The notes below the pieces were generated by a model. That model made no database searches. It was given only the letters and a program-made list of their open reading frames with translations, and was not told the DNA's origin. This document shows positions 5,931 through 5,976 of a DNA stretch of 5,976 bases, in pieces; the first letter of the stretch is position 1; each line of letters starts with the position of its first letter. The translations under genes and the position numbers were made by a program. Source of the stretch: Promethearchaeota archaeon (GTDB taxonomy: Archaea; Asgardarchaeota; Lokiarchaeia; Sigyniarchaeales; SOKP01); NCBI GenBank assembly GCA_019058135.1, contig JAHLWE010000378.1, forward strand, positions 1-5,976, in the 5' to 3' direction.

Positions 5931-5976
5931 CATAGTTATTAAAAATCTTTACTGATTTTAATAAAAAAATATAAAG

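Larger units (their letters stand above)
5711..5976. other. Noncoding AT-rich region to the window end
   Basis: No convincing gene is seen on either strand. The longest ORF with a Shine-Dalgarno-like AAAGGA is 17 codons on the minus strand (5833-5886). No tRNA, CRISPR repeat or stable long hairpin was found. The stretch holds the inverted repeat at 5873-5888 and a 10-base direct repeat. Confidence 0.55.

Overview
The window is AT-rich DNA from an archaeon, most likely an Asgard archaeon of the Lokiarchaeia type. The evidence is indirect. Two tandem genes encode a seven-helix membrane domain joined to a C-terminal domain with a longin-like strand/helix order, a kind of architecture I associate with Asgard genomes. 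Promoter-like sites look like archaeal TATA boxes, stops are followed by bare T-tracts, and the one clear Shine-Dalgarno is GGTGA. No rRNA, tRNA, CRISPR array, transposase or phage gene is visible.

Layout from left to right: (1) the 3' part of a UbiX-type flavin prenyltransferase gene (+, start lies before the window); (2) converging on it, a minus-strand gene for an amidohydrolase of the Xaa-Pro dipeptidase-like group fused to an N-terminal block of about four membrane helices; (3) a noncoding divergent promoter region of about 350 bases; (4) two plus-strand paralogous genes 11 bases apart, probably one operon, encoding 7TM plus longin-like proteins; (5) converging on them with only 3 bases between, a minus-strand QueT-family membrane transporter; (6) a 46-codon minus-strand ORF with its own TATA-like box, GGTGA ribosome binding site and T-tract terminator; (7) about 300 bases of AT-rich noncoding DNA with several palindromes.

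The genes do not form one obvious pathway. UbiX makes prenylated FMN for UbiD-type decarboxylases, the QueT-like protein probably imports a queuosine precursor or related compound, and the amidohydrolase probably cleaves a small peptide or amide at the inner face of the membrane. The most interesting element is the 7TM/longin-like pair. Its shape is that of a receptor (membrane sensor plus cytosolic signalling domain), but with a longin-like output domain instead of a histidine kinase. In eukaryotes, longin and related roadblock domains act with small GTPases, so a membrane-to-GTPase signalling role is a reasonable but untested idea.
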